Source of the DNA: a virus | Direction: 5' to 3' (one strand) | Length of the DNA: 37,118 nucleotides | Virus record (IMG/VR): IMGVR_UViG_3300008450_000159 | Span: 1 to 37,118 of that record | In this document: positions 14,028 through 23,922 of the stretch, piece by piece | Numbering within the stretch: the stretch's first letter is position 1 | Layout: each line of letters begins with the position of its first letter | The notes under the pieces: generated by a model | Told to the model about the DNA's origin: nothing | The model's input: only the letters and a program-made list of their open reading frames with translations | Databases searched by the model: none | Program-made: the position numbers and the translations under genes

Positions 14028-15158
14028 TTAGGTATTACTGATTGAATAACGCAAAGTTCCATTACTTCCAGCCAATGCATCAGCACCATCATATGCATCA
14101 GTAGGAGTCGTGAAGAGTCCATAACGCTTTTTAATGAGCAGTACATAACCGCGAGCAGCAGAAATACTTGCTTTATTAATATAACCACTTGCAATGTTGC
14201 TACTCAAATCATCTGGACAATCAATGTACTTCACTTGCAAATCGAATGCAATATTTCCAAGACCATTTGGAGTCCAACATTGTGTGCGAGGGTCAATGAT
14301 AGTGGTGAAGAATGATGCACCACGTTGACCAGCAAAGCTTCCTACGTTATCCTGCCTTTCAATAAGATGTACACTTCCCGGAGCAAACATACCTACGTTA
14401 TTGGCTCCCCAAGTAGATGCAGTCTGACCAGAAGCATAAAATTGGAAATCTGATGCCATAGCTTCCGGATTATAACCAGTACCATTACTGATTCCTCCTT
14501 TCTGCTTCTGAATTGAGTAAGCATGCATCAAGCTACCTAATGCTCCAACAAACATTGGTGTAGAACAGAATTCGTTAGCTTCTGCATCCATCAGCAGCTT
14601 TGTCAATCCACTACCCAAATCATTTAGAGTACCATCTTGCTCAATGTTAACTGCTACAGCAGCAGTAGTCCCTCCTTTGTGCTTACCAAAGCTTGATGCC
14701 ATTGATGTTGTAAGCACATTCTCCATCTTCTGATAGATACCATTCATGCTATGAAGGATAGCTCGAAGATGTTCATTCATCATTTGAGTAGCTGGTTGAC
14801 CTATTGCTACTGAACGAGAAGCTTCTTCACAATATTGACGAACTTGGTCATCAGTCATAAAGATTCCAGTCTGTGCAATATTATTTACACTAACTGATGT
14901 TTCTTTATATGCTGGTAGTACATCAATAGCACAAGTATCACTTGTAGATACTTGACTAATTGTAGTCCTCGGCATGTATTTGACATTAACTGAACGATAA
15001 TGTCCATTCTGATATGCTTCTTGTAATACAGCAGGTCGGTCTGGCTGTGTTACAAGCATATTTAGGAATCCCGGAATAGTCACTTTTTGACCGGGATAAT
15101 TTTGCCCAGCAATACTATCAAGATGTAGTAGCAGAGCTTCACAATATCCATTTGCCAT
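14028..15158 (-). CDS. Major capsid protein
   Basis: 376 aa, without signal or membrane helix, located directly after the scaffold gene. The segment VKYMPRTTISQVSTSDTC followed by a long helix (YCEEASRSVAIGQPATQMMN) and a sheet-rich C-terminal half fit the HK97-like capsid fold. NVGMFAPGSVHLIERQDN and ASFFTTIIDPRTQ look like the capsid beta strands that follow. No cleavable N-terminal delta domain or protease gene is seen. The gene order scaffold, capsid, neck protein is the main argument. Confidence 0.75.
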   Translation of the reverse strand: MANGYCEALLLHLDSIAGQNYPGQKVTIPGFLNMLVTQPDRPAVLQEAYQNGHYRSVNVKYMPRTTISQVSTSDTCAIDVLPAYKETSVSVNNIAQTGIFMTDDQVRQYCEEASRSVAIGQPATQMMNEHLRAILHSMNGIYQKMENVLTTSMASSFGKHKGGTTAAVAVNIEQDGTLNDLGSGLTKLLMDAEANEFCSTPMFVGALGSLMHAYSIQKQKGGISNGTGYNPEAMASDFQFYASGQTASTWGANNVGMFAPGSVHLIERQDNVGSFAGQRGASFFTTIIDPRTQCWTPNGLGNIAFDLQVKYIDCPDDLSSNIASGYINKASISAARGYVLLIKKRYGLFTTPTDAYDGADALAGSNGTLRYSISNT

Positions 15159-15191
15159 TTTTATAAGCTATTTAATATGTTAGAAATAAAG

Positions 15192-15278
15192 TTAATTGTA
15201 TGTTGGCATTCGCCCTACTTGTTGCTTTTCAGCCTTGATAATTGTTGGATTACTCCCTATATAACTTACTTGCATCAT
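15192..15278 (-). CDS. Small protein of 28 aa between scaffold and capsid
   Basis: The ATG at 15278 overlaps the scaffold stop as TAATG. The frame MMQVSYIGSNPTIIKAEKQQ, then VGRMPTYN, ends 33 bases before the capsid ATG. Its segment YIGSNPTIIKAEKQQ looks like a beta hairpin. It occupies most of the 119-base gap, so coupling and coding-like composition support it. A head decoration or chaperone peptide is a guess. Confidence 0.5.
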   Translation of the reverse strand: MMQVSYIGSNPTIIKAEKQQVGRMPTYN

Positions 15279-16153
15279 TACACTAAAGTACTGCCAGCTT
15301 TGAAATCTGCCAAAGCCTTACTTGTTTGATTTTTAGCAGCAGGAGCAGCTACCTTTACCGGTGAAGGAGTCTGTGTAATTACATTACCTACTGGACTATT
15401 ATTTGGTTTATTTACCTTTAATAGTTTAGCTTCAGCTAAAACATTATCAGTAAATGACTTGACATCAATAGTCTTATTGTCAATTGTAAATGGCAAATCT
15501 TGTGCTTCAGCATTTACAAGCTTGATACCTTCATTGGTATAGATATACTTTCCTCCTTTCTCTCGTAATTTCTTTTCCCAAAGATTACGAGCAGTAGTAA
15601 TTGTTACATCTTTATCCAAATCCAAAGCATAATCATATCCATTGAACATAGAATTCAATTCTTTATCAGTCAATTGGCTTTGCCATTTAGAATTGATATT
15701 ATCAATATCAACCTTCCTACCTTCACGTTCATTATTCAAAAGTGATTGCAGTTCGTTTACCTTGTCAAGCAAAGCTTTCTTTTCTCCACCAGTAGCACTA
15801 ATTGCCTTCTCTTTGGTTTCAGAAATAGCCTTTGCAAGAAGAGGAATTCTATTATATGTATTTGTCTCCTGCATGATTACATTCTTCACATCTTCATCAA
15901 GACCAAATGAATCAAGTACTTCTGACATCTTCTTATCCACAGCATTCAATGCAGTACCGGTGAAATGTCTCTTGATTTCTAAATTACGTTTAGCTTCATC
16001 TTCAGTCATCAATTTAGATTGATAACTATTTAGAATAGAAGATGGAACATTAATTTGGTTTAGATTAGGATTTGAAATGATAGCTTGAATTTCATCTGTC
16101 ATTTCAATTCCTACTCTGCTACTGATTTCTTCAAGGAATTGTGCAATGTTCAT
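15278..16153 (-). CDS. Capsid scaffold protein
   Basis: 291 aa, helical and charged. The central coiled coil runs about residues 108-160 (KALLDKVNELQSLLNNEREG), with a later DUF-like segment (LDKDVTITTARNLWEKKLRE). The C-terminal end is low-complexity with many P, V, A and K (SPVKVAAPAAKNQ). This pattern and the place just before the capsid gene match siphovirus scaffolds. It starts as an ATGA overlap with the 78-aa gene. Confidence 0.7.
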   Translation of the reverse strand: MNIAQFLEEISSRVGIEMTDEIQAIISNPNLNQINVPSSILNSYQSKLMTEDEAKRNLEIKRHFTGTALNAVDKKMSEVLDSFGLDEDVKNVIMQETNTYNRIPLLAKAISETKEKAISATGGEKKALLDKVNELQSLLNNEREGRKVDIDNINSKWQSQLTDKELNSMFNGYDYALDLDKDVTITTARNLWEKKLREKGGKYIYTNEGIKLVNAEAQDLPFTIDNKTIDVKSFTDNVLAEAKLLKVNKPNNSPVGNVITQTPSPVKVAAPAAKNQTSKALADFKAGSTLV

Positions 16154-16386
16154 AGTTCTAATTTTTTAGGTCTTCCTACTTTTTTGGGTTCACTCAAATT
16201 GATAATAGTTGTAGCTTCTTCAGCAGCTTTTTTTACAATTGTAATGTCAGCTACTTTAGGTCGAATTTGACATATCCTATCAAGATTCTCTCTCATTAAG
16301 AATTCTCTGACATTATCTTCATTCTCTGATGGAAATTCGAACCAGATTTGACCATCTTTAATTACTTCAAGGAATTGCTGTTTCAT
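16150..16386 (-). CDS. Hypothetical small head-region protein, 78 aa
   Basis: A soluble protein with WFEFPSENEDNVREFLMREN in the first half and a basic C-terminus (PKKVGRPKKLEL) carrying an AT-hook-like GRPKK motif. The location between MuF and scaffold suggests a head assembly accessory. The basic tail could bind DNA. The function is not known to me. It ends in an overlap with the scaffold start. Confidence 0.6.
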   Translation of the reverse strand: MKQQFLEVIKDGQIWFEFPSENEDNVREFLMRENLDRICQIRPKVADITIVKKAAEEATTIINLSEPKKVGRPKKLEL

Positions 16387-16398
16387 GTTGTAAAGGTA

Positions 16399-17322
16399 TT
16401 ATAATGTTCCATTTTTTAATGCATCCAAATACTTCTTTGGAACAAGTGATTTAGGTACTCCAGCAAAATCATGATTGCAGTTCCATCCACCAGCATTCAC
16501 TCGTAGATTACTAACATTAGTACCTTCCTTCATTCCATAAGGTAAATTATACTTTTGATATATTGGTATACTATCATCACATATTTTACCTTCTAATAAC
16601 TCTTTAAACTGACTTACATGAATATACTCCATGCATTTATTCTTTCTTGCTTCAGTAAGCTTTAAGCAGAAATCCCTCGTAGTATCTTTATTGCTACCGA
16701 TATACTGATACCATTCATAACCTAAATCATCACTAATTACACTACCATAATTTCTTGAATACTCATTCAATGCAGTAGTAGTATAGGTCTTACTATACTT
16801 TAGCAATCTACCTTCCTCTTCATCAGTACCTTTTATATATGCTCTGACTTCCTCCAAGAATTCATCCCTACTTCCTCCTTGAGTAACATTCTTTACAAGA
16901 ATTGATTGAATTGGGTCAATTACATTTGCTGCTAATGCATCTTCACCAAATGCATCCAAAGTACTTTGAATACTTAAATTAGTTACTTCCTTTAATACTT
17001 TAGGTAAAGTGAATTTACCTACAATTGATGTGTAATATGCATTCTGTAATTTTCCTATATCATCATAGGTCTTCAGCAAATCATCTAATTCACCTTCGAA
17101 TTCTTTATCAAAGATTATCTTCCTTAATTGAGATTTAATTTTAGCAATAATCTTGACATTCTTTATTGATGGTTTAATCTTACCATTACTTGTATCAAGT
17201 TCACTTGCTAAATTTATGATGGATGCATATATTCTTTCTTGAACTGCCGGTAATCTTTGATTGAACTTGGCAATTCGTTCATCTACTAAATCTTGTAACT
17301 GGACAAGAATTTGAGTATTCAT
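16399..17322 (-). CDS. MuF-like minor head protein
   Basis: 307 aa head morphogenesis protein. The C-terminal MuF signature is visible: a helix before SIPIYQKYNLPYG, then NLRVNAGGWNCNHDFAGVPK (about residues 274-293), and the upstream TRDFCLKLTEARKN (about 216-229). The N-terminal two thirds are helical. MuF proteins associate with the portal inside the capsid and may be ejected. The gene starts at the last base of the portal gene, which fits the usual portal-MuF order. Confidence 0.8.
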   Translation of the reverse strand: MNTQILVQLQDLVDERIAKFNQRLPAVQERIYASIINLASELDTSNGKIKPSIKNVKIIAKIKSQLRKIIFDKEFEGELDDLLKTYDDIGKLQNAYYTSIVGKFTLPKVLKEVTNLSIQSTLDAFGEDALAANVIDPIQSILVKNVTQGGSRDEFLEEVRAYIKGTDEEEGRLLKYSKTYTTTALNEYSRNYGSVISDDLGYEWYQYIGSNKDTTRDFCLKLTEARKNKCMEYIHVSQFKELLEGKICDDSIPIYQKYNLPYGMKEGTNVSNLRVNAGGWNCNHDFAGVPKSLVPKKYLDALKNGTL

Positions 17323-19127
17323 TAATCATTATTTTTTTCATCCTCCATTTCATCCTCCAATAAATCATCTTGAGAATCTTCTTCTTCCTTTATGATGATT
17401 TCTTTTGGATTTGCCATAGCTTCTTCTGGCATAGGAGTAACTGGTTTTGGCTTTTGCTGATTAGCATATTCTTGCATGATTGACATTTGTTCATCATATG
17501 TCAATTCAGCAAATCCTTCTTTCTCTTCCAAAGCTTTAGTTACGAACTTATTGATATTAGCATGAATGATAAGGTCAATCTTATCAATTGCTCCAAATGT
17601 TTGTTGAAGAGCAATTGTTTCCTCTGGTACTCCTGCAAATGGGTCAAGCTTTAACTTCATTACTACCAAATCCTTGACATTCGTATCATTGAATTTCTTT
17701 GATGCAAGTTCTATTTGTGCTGCATTGATAATGCTTGGGTCAACCTTTGCTTGAGTCATCATAGAAAGTTCATCTACGAGTATCTTACCACTTAACATAT
17801 CATATCTTTCTGGAACTGGAACATAAGGTAGTAGTTCATTCACATCAGCAACAATTCCACCATAACGCCAAGCACAAACATCATAAACTACTTCATCTAA
17901 AATCCTTACAATATCTTCAGCAATTGAATGAACAAAGCTATTTAATTCCTCTCTATCAACTTGCTTTGCTACTCCACTTTGTGACAATGGAACATCAGCA
18001 AGATATTCCATGTTAATTGCTGACAATGCATCATAAAGATGTTGCTTGATTCGTCCATCTTGTATTGTAATGATATTAGTATCTTTTTGTACGAATCCCA
18101 TTGGAGGAGTAGGTACTGCTGGTTCTCCCGGTCTTGGCATAGCTACTACCAAATGTTCAAATGGATTCAATGGCAATAGACCTTTTCCTCCACATGATGG
18201 ACATTGAATTGGAGCAGAATTCTCCTTGGGAATTTCACCTACTCCTTTACATCTACCACAAGCTTGTGGTTGAATAGAATACATAGTAGGAAACATAGTC
18301 TGAACTATGCTTGCTTGCATATCACTATACTCCCTCAAAGCTTCATCCATCTTTGGAACTATACCAGCTAATCTACTTTCGTACAAAGCACAATCAGCAT
18401 ATTGATCCTTAATTAATCCATACATATGCCTAACTGGTATATATCCAAGTACATTCTCTACTTGCATAATCTCGTATATACCAGAATTCCTTCTTTCGAA
18501 TAACTGAATAACATCAGCTTGAATCAGCCAGTACCTTTCACCATTACTATATGTAGTACCATTGTCTACATATTCCCTCATTTCATTCTCCTTCAGTAAG
18601 TAGAACTTACCTTCTTTGTAGTCTATTACTTCATCACTATCAAAGATTCTTGGATATGGTTTATAGTATTCATTTGGCTGAACTTCAAATGTCATTGGAT
18701 ATGTGAATACTACAGCATTTGCATCTATCAAATAATATTTAAATGCTACGTTGAATAGCCAGTTCGTAATACTGGTATTCCTTGGGAATTTATACATCAA
18801 ATAATTCTTTGGAGATTCATCCTCTGAAATCATTGATGGTAATTCACCACTAAAATTAATTGACCAATCTTGTGACTTTCGAATCTTCTGCAATGAATTA
18901 TAGACCTTGGTGAAATATGGCTTTGTTACCGGAACAAATATCTTCTTCCGATAATTCTTAATTTCATCTGATTCTGCCGGTCTTCTCTCCTCAATCAATA
19001 TACCGGGATATTCTCCATCAGCATGAATCTCTAATGATTCATACATTTCAACCGATTCAGCATAATGTTTATGTCGTGTGCCTTGAAGAATATATGGTTC
19101 AAGGAAAGATGGTGATACTGCTGGCAT
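17322..19127 (-). CDS. Portal protein with an inserted DnaJ-like zinc motif
   Basis: 601 aa. Size, position before MuF and helical C-terminus with an acidic tail (EEEDSQDDLLEDEMEDEKN) fit a portal protein that forms the packaging ring at the capsid vertex. Near the middle are two CxxCxGxG elements, CGRCKGVGE at residues 290-298 and CPSCGGKG at 309-316, the pattern of a DnaJ zinc finger. The remaining part has no zinc ligands. I infer the portal role from synteny with MuF, scaffold and capsid; sequence motifs for portals are weak. The next gene upstream is a glycosyltransferase that ends one base into it. Confidence 0.75.
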   Translation of the reverse strand: MPAVSPSFLEPYILQGTRHKHYAESVEMYESLEIHADGEYPGILIEERRPAESDEIKNYRKKIFVPVTKPYFTKVYNSLQKIRKSQDWSINFSGELPSMISEDESPKNYLMYKFPRNTSITNWLFNVAFKYYLIDANAVVFTYPMTFEVQPNEYYKPYPRIFDSDEVIDYKEGKFYLLKENEMREYVDNGTTYSNGERYWLIQADVIQLFERRNSGIYEIMQVENVLGYIPVRHMYGLIKDQYADCALYESRLAGIVPKMDEALREYSDMQASIVQTMFPTMYSIQPQACGRCKGVGEIPKENSAPIQCPSCGGKGLLPLNPFEHLVVAMPRPGEPAVPTPPMGFVQKDTNIITIQDGRIKQHLYDALSAINMEYLADVPLSQSGVAKQVDREELNSFVHSIAEDIVRILDEVVYDVCAWRYGGIVADVNELLPYVPVPERYDMLSGKILVDELSMMTQAKVDPSIINAAQIELASKKFNDTNVKDLVVMKLKLDPFAGVPEETIALQQTFGAIDKIDLIIHANINKFVTKALEEKEGFAELTYDEQMSIMQEYANQQKPKPVTPMPEEAMANPKEIIIKEEEDSQDDLLEDEMEDEKNND

Positions 19128-19984
19128 TATATAATATTTCTTTCTTTTAACTGATTACGTTTATTAAAGATAGTCATGGATTGCATGTTCATCTTATAGC
19201 TTGCATTCTTCACCATATCATCGTATACTTTTTGTTGAAATGATGACAGATGATTACCACCAGCAGAGAATGCATACCATTGCTTCTTAATTTCCATTAT
19301 GTTATAAATCTTCCTAATTGCTGGCTGCCAGTATGTTGGCTGCCAAGGTAATTTATGTGGAGCATGATTCTGATTATTCAAAGCCAAACAAAAGAATGGT
19401 TCATCTGGCTTATCACCAGCAAAGCTTCTTGTCAAGAGTTTACCTTCATCATAGTACTTAACTGCCTTCTTAAAAATTGAATCAGCAAGTTCACCGGTTT
19501 TCCAATAAATCCATTCAGATGATAAATCATACCATTGATTGACATCAGAATAAGCTTCCTTTAATTTATTAGAATCTACCCATTCACTAATTCCTTTATC
19601 TGGCTCATTAATTCCCCTATTAGCCATTGTCCATTGTACTTCAGTCATATCACTCCAAAGCTTTTCGAATTGAGCAAATTGACTGAATACCATATCTGCA
19701 TCTACAAATTGTGTTTCTAACTTATATGGTGTAAGTTCGTTTAGATAGAACTTGCATATCAAAGGTAGGCATTTGTCTCCTCTATAATAATGCTTTTTTT
19801 TAGGCTTTATAATCCTATCAAAAATCATCTTTTGACCTTCATGCAAATGTGATAATGCAATATCATCAGCAATTACCGATATCTTTTGTTTTGGGTCACA
19901 TGCCTTGATAGATAATGCCAGATTATAAGCAAATCTACCATACAATGGATGTTTTAATGCTAAAGTTAGAAATCCTTTATCCAT
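19127..19984 (-). CDS. Glycosyltransferase-like protein within the structural cluster
   Basis: 285 aa. The N-terminal MDKGFLTLALKHPLYGRFAY and KISVIADD look like the nucleotide-binding strand of a GT-A glycosyltransferase. FVDADMVF (about residues 93-100) supplies the DxD metal motif. A late region has PDEPFFCLALNNQNHAPHKL, typical of GT8-like proteins. It sits between the distal tail gene and the portal gene with a one-base overlap, so it is expressed with virion proteins. It might glycosylate a virion protein or act on a host sugar. Substrate unknown. Confidence 0.7.
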   Translation of the reverse strand: MDKGFLTLALKHPLYGRFAYNLALSIKACDPKQKISVIADDIALSHLHEGQKMIFDRIIKPKKKHYYRGDKCLPLICKFYLNELTPYKLETQFVDADMVFSQFAQFEKLWSDMTEVQWTMANRGINEPDKGISEWVDSNKLKEAYSDVNQWYDLSSEWIYWKTGELADSIFKKAVKYYDEGKLLTRSFAGDKPDEPFFCLALNNQNHAPHKLPWQPTYWQPAIRKIYNIMEIKKQWYAFSAGGNHLSSFQQKVYDDMVKNASYKMNMQSMTIFNKRNQLKERNII

Positions 19985-19985
19985 G

Positions 19986-21929
19986 TTATATGATTTTCAT
20001 TATTACACTATTTTGAGCATAATCAAGAATGTTCTCTGGAAAGAATGCTGATGGTGCAAGAATAGCACTAACATCAGCACTACTTCCAATTATAATTACA
20101 TCTAATATTTTTACTGATGGGTCATATGTAACACTACTGCTGCTGATATTCCCTCCCATTCCAGTAGGCAAAGCTAATGCTATTGTATCAGTAAAATTAA
20201 TTTCTATTGCTAATCTTCCTGCTGGTGTAGTTGCATCCATTGCTGGATATGCAGCAGTACCAGCAGAAGATATATGATATATATAGAAATTTGCTGGGTC
20301 AAGAGTATCAAGCACCCATGAACATCTATATTCTACGTTTCGAATATTTGTTGGTACTTCTTCAATAGATGGTGGACAAATAGGATTAGCTAATGCTCCA
20401 CATGGTGAAGAGAATAATGTTTCTTCGTGAACGAGTACTACTCTGCTTTGTGCCAAGTTATATTTTCCATTCTCTGCCCATTCTGGCTCGTAATTTTCAG
20501 TAGGAAAATAGAAGGCATAATTATCTACGAATAGCTTTTGAGACATTAATTGTACTCTTATCACATCATGACAAGCTTCGTCTACATAATCGAACCATGC
20601 TTGTCTCCTCTTACCAGTCTGTCCAAAGCTTCTTGTATAACTGCCATTACTATATAAATACTCTTCACCTTCATTAGGATATATTGGATTGAATTGCAGT
20701 ACTCTTAATCTTTGGACTAATGTGAAATCCGGATTATTAATATCACCAAAATAAAATCCATAAGCATATCCATCAGACCATGCTTCTACTACTTTGGTGC
20801 ATTCCCATCCAGTAGCATTATAATTAGCGTAATTAATAGATGTATATTCAACATATACTTCATCATCACAGCTTTCTTGTAATACCATTTTAATCACTTC
20901 ACATCCACCGACACTTGGGTCTAATGTAGTCCAATCTGTACACCATACCAATCTATCATCATGGTAATCTGGAACATAAGTAGCAGTTACATCATTTCCT
21001 GCTAAATCCTCCCATCTTACATTAAATCTTGTAGATGGATTACCAAAATCATGTATATCTACTTGACTAATGCATCCATCAAAATTATCTTGCTTAATGA
21101 ATCGTAGTAATCCACTTGCATCAGTAGGTATATTATAATATTTGAATTCTCCATTACCAGTAGTAGTACCAAATACTACTCCTCCCATTTCAACTTCTAC
21201 TCCTCCTTGTGTGCAATTGTCTATAACGAATTTAATAGAATGATAATGACCAGCAGTAGTATATGCTGTAGTATTCTTTAAATCACCACCATCAGTATTT
21301 AATGAACAAAATGTTCCATAATCACCATTGTAACTATATGACCATGATGGTGTGCCAGTAAACAAATCATCTACCCAACAATCGGTAACTTCCATAAAAC
21401 TGATATCATCTAATTCGATTGTGTCTCCTGCTGCTGTTGCTCCTAAATCCATAATCACTATCAGATTTAGGTTAGTACCGGGACTTACTAAATAAACATC
21501 ATATGTTCCAGCTTCATTATAGAATCCACTATATGTAAGCAATCCCAATGTAATGTTTATTGCTGCTGACCCAGTAACATTAGTAATTGTAAATCTAAAA
21601 CGATATACTGCTCCTTGATTTAATGTTACTACTTGTGAAAGTACTCCTGCTGCTGCACCATTACCAGTATATTCAGCAGATGAATATGCACTACTTGTCC
21701 ATCCATTACCTCTTGTCCATGCACCCAATATTTCTGAACTAACCAAATCATACATTTCTGGTTCACATTCAACATCAGATTCACATGGATTCATTTCCCA
21801 TTGTACACATAATTTATCACCCGGTTGAACTAATTGAGCATATTGACGAACATCATTATTCAAACATGGATATGCTCCAATAGGTAATTCAAATATGAAT
21901 GGTTGATTAGGTATGAAATTAATTGACAT
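19986..21929 (-). CDS. Large tail-tip or fibre protein with carbohydrate-binding-like modules
   Basis: 647 aa, beta-rich, many cysteines, with no helical or coiled-coil stretch. Residues about 66-180 (WTRGNGWTSSAYSSAEYTGN ... DTIELDDISFMEV) and about 185-300 each look like a carbohydrate-binding jelly roll. The pattern WTRGNGW, VYRFRFTITNV and DDISFMEV is that of CBM4/9-like modules. A further beta-rich part follows. The gene overlaps the 667-aa tail gene by 11 bases. A role in host glycan binding is inferred. Confidence 0.65.
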   Translation of the reverse strand: MSINFIPNQPFIFELPIGAYPCLNNDVRQYAQLVQPGDKLCVQWEMNPCESDVECEPEMYDLVSSEILGAWTRGNGWTSSAYSSAEYTGNGAAAGVLSQVVTLNQGAVYRFRFTITNVTGSAAINITLGLLTYSGFYNEAGTYDVYLVSPGTNLNLIVIMDLGATAAGDTIELDDISFMEVTDCWVDDLFTGTPSWSYSYNGDYGTFCSLNTDGGDLKNTTAYTTAGHYHSIKFVIDNCTQGGVEVEMGGVVFGTTTGNGEFKYYNIPTDASGLLRFIKQDNFDGCISQVDIHDFGNPSTRFNVRWEDLAGNDVTATYVPDYHDDRLVWCTDWTTLDPSVGGCEVIKMVLQESCDDEVYVEYTSINYANYNATGWECTKVVEAWSDGYAYGFYFGDINNPDFTLVQRLRVLQFNPIYPNEGEEYLYSNGSYTRSFGQTGKRRQAWFDYVDEACHDVIRVQLMSQKLFVDNYAFYFPTENYEPEWAENGKYNLAQSRVVLVHEETLFSSPCGALANPICPPSIEEVPTNIRNVEYRCSWVLDTLDPANFYIYHISSAGTAAYPAMDATTPAGRLAIEINFTDTIALALPTGMGGNISSSSVTYDPSVKILDVIIIGSSADVSAILAPSAFFPENILDYAQNSVIMKII

Positions 21930-23922
21930 TTTCTTTTGACTTTGATGTAGTAATAATGAAATCAGCTACTCCTTTACTATGATTATATTTTAATTCTTGA
22001 ATCCATCCATAACGATAAGGTCTATTCTTCATTCCAAATCCTATTTTTTTGTTTGGACTATTTACTATAGTCATCCATTCATTATATGTCAATGGGTATC
22101 TTAATCTATGCAATTGAACTTTAAGATTATCGGGATTCACGTTATTAAAGATACCACCAATAAAGGATGTATCTACCACTTGAAAGAATGTTTGGGATGC
22201 ATTCTTTAAAATAACATATTCTTGTCCAGCTTGAAATATATTATTAGCAGCTACATATAATGGATAACTTCTAATTCTCATTATCAAATAATCATTCTGA
22301 TTCATTGGAATTGTTTGGTTATTCATTGTTCTACTCAATTGAGTATTTAATGGATATCCTGCTCTCCAATATTGACCGGGATATGTTGCTCCTAATCCTA
22401 ATTGAGTATTATGTTGACCTATATAATAAGTATTAACCAAGTTATTACCAACATCATAATGCTCTATTAGAAATTGATAATCATTACCAAATGTTCCACC
22501 AGTAGGATTACCAAATAAGATTGTTACTTGTGCCTTTATCGTATATACTGCTGTTTCTGGAGCAGTATACCTTGATGTACCAGTATCAAAATTACCACCA
22601 TAATCATAACTTTCTACATCAAGAAAATTACTCCAATCTTCTGATGCAAGAGGATTTAAATGCTGTAATTGTGTACTCCCATATGCATAACATTGACCTT
22701 GTACACTATTGATGTAATATGCAGCTATACTATCAGCTAAATCCTCAACATACCGATTACTAATATTTTCATTATTCAATAAGTAGTTATAATGGTAGAA
22801 TGGTGGTACACTACCCAAGAAATTATCATTTGTAGTCACACCATTAAAATCATCTGTATAAGTACTATTTATTAAAAATAAATTTGAATCCCTATCAGTT
22901 ATTAATGTATCTACTACTAATTGAATAATATTACTACTGCTTACCCATTGACAAGTTAAATCTAATGTTTGGTCAAGATTGCATGTACCTAATATATGAA
23001 ATTCTTCTTGTTTGAATCCATAGAAATCAATCAATTCTGGAAAATCAATTTGATTAACTAAATCAGTAGGACTTCCGAACTTTATTAGAGCATATAGTTT
23101 TTGATTATCATAGCTTGTTTCTATTTTATCTACATCAGAAAGAATCAAGCTAACATTACTATTATATAGGTATTCTTGACTTTCAATTCGAACTACTGGT
23201 GATGTAAATGGATTATCAATGAGTAATACAATAGGTATTCTCCTATTTATTTCAGTAAATAATTCCAAGAATGATGTTGTTACCCATCTTGCATCATTAA
23301 TAGATGGTACTACTCCTCTTAATCTTTCACCAGTAGTTATGCATAATCCTGCCCAATCACCATTTGCACCAAATGTATCAGAGACAAATGAAACAGAATT
23401 ATCAGTCATAAAATCTATAAAGTATCTAAATGCTTCCTCTACTCTGCATGCTTCAATAGTTCGTGTAACAGCTAATGTAGATACATCCCTAACTTGTAAA
23501 TCATAAATCTGTGTAGATACTATGTTTTGTTTATTCTTTGTATACAATCCATCTAATGATGTTTTGATATTCTTATTATTATTTATTGCATAAAAAAAGC
23601 TTTTATCTTGAATCTTTGCACTAACAATGCAAGCTTGTTCGTTTACTGAACAATCACTTATAAATATTATTCCTGCATATAATAGAACATATTCTGCATT
23701 ACAATATTTTTCTATTTTAATATTTACTTCAGTACAAAAGCTTTCATTATAAATAATATTAGATAAATAATCATATCCTTCTGCATCAAAATCCAATTCA
23801 AAATCTTGGAATAGAAGAAAGATATTTAACTGCTTATCACGTTTTAGTGATACATCAATATCCTCCCAGTTTAATGCTGGACTTACTTCAATACCATCCA
23901 AGTAGAATTTGAATAAGTTCAT
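21919..23922 (-). CDS. Distal tail protein (after the tape measure)
   Basis: 667 aa starting MNLFKFYLDGIEVSPALNWE, the typical beginning of proteins that follow the tape measure in Bacteroidetes phages. The N-terminal 350 residues are beta-rich and may correspond to distal tail or baseplate hub domains. Later parts (about residues 420-560) look like a beta sandwich. It starts as ATGA at the end of the tape measure gene. No catalytic motif is visible. Confidence 0.65.
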   Translation of the reverse strand: MNLFKFYLDGIEVSPALNWEDIDVSLKRDKQLNIFLLFQDFELDFDAEGYDYLSNIIYNESFCTEVNIKIEKYCNAEYVLLYAGIIFISDCSVNEQACIVSAKIQDKSFFYAINNNKNIKTSLDGLYTKNKQNIVSTQIYDLQVRDVSTLAVTRTIEACRVEEAFRYFIDFMTDNSVSFVSDTFGANGDWAGLCITTGERLRGVVPSINDARWVTTSFLELFTEINRRIPIVLLIDNPFTSPVVRIESQEYLYNSNVSLILSDVDKIETSYDNQKLYALIKFGSPTDLVNQIDFPELIDFYGFKQEEFHILGTCNLDQTLDLTCQWVSSSNIIQLVVDTLITDRDSNLFLINSTYTDDFNGVTTNDNFLGSVPPFYHYNYLLNNENISNRYVEDLADSIAAYYINSVQGQCYAYGSTQLQHLNPLASEDWSNFLDVESYDYGGNFDTGTSRYTAPETAVYTIKAQVTILFGNPTGGTFGNDYQFLIEHYDVGNNLVNTYYIGQHNTQLGLGATYPGQYWRAGYPLNTQLSRTMNNQTIPMNQNDYLIMRIRSYPLYVAANNIFQAGQEYVILKNASQTFFQVVDTSFIGGIFNNVNPDNLKVQLHRLRYPLTYNEWMTIVNSPNKKIGFGMKNRPYRYGWIQELKYNHSKGVADFIITTSKSKENVN

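Noticed and set aside
15642-16022. Plus-strand 126-codon frame opposite the scaffold gene
   Set aside because: The minus-strand frame is coupled to both neighbours and fits the head gene order; the plus-strand product is a serine- and phenylalanine-rich shadow.
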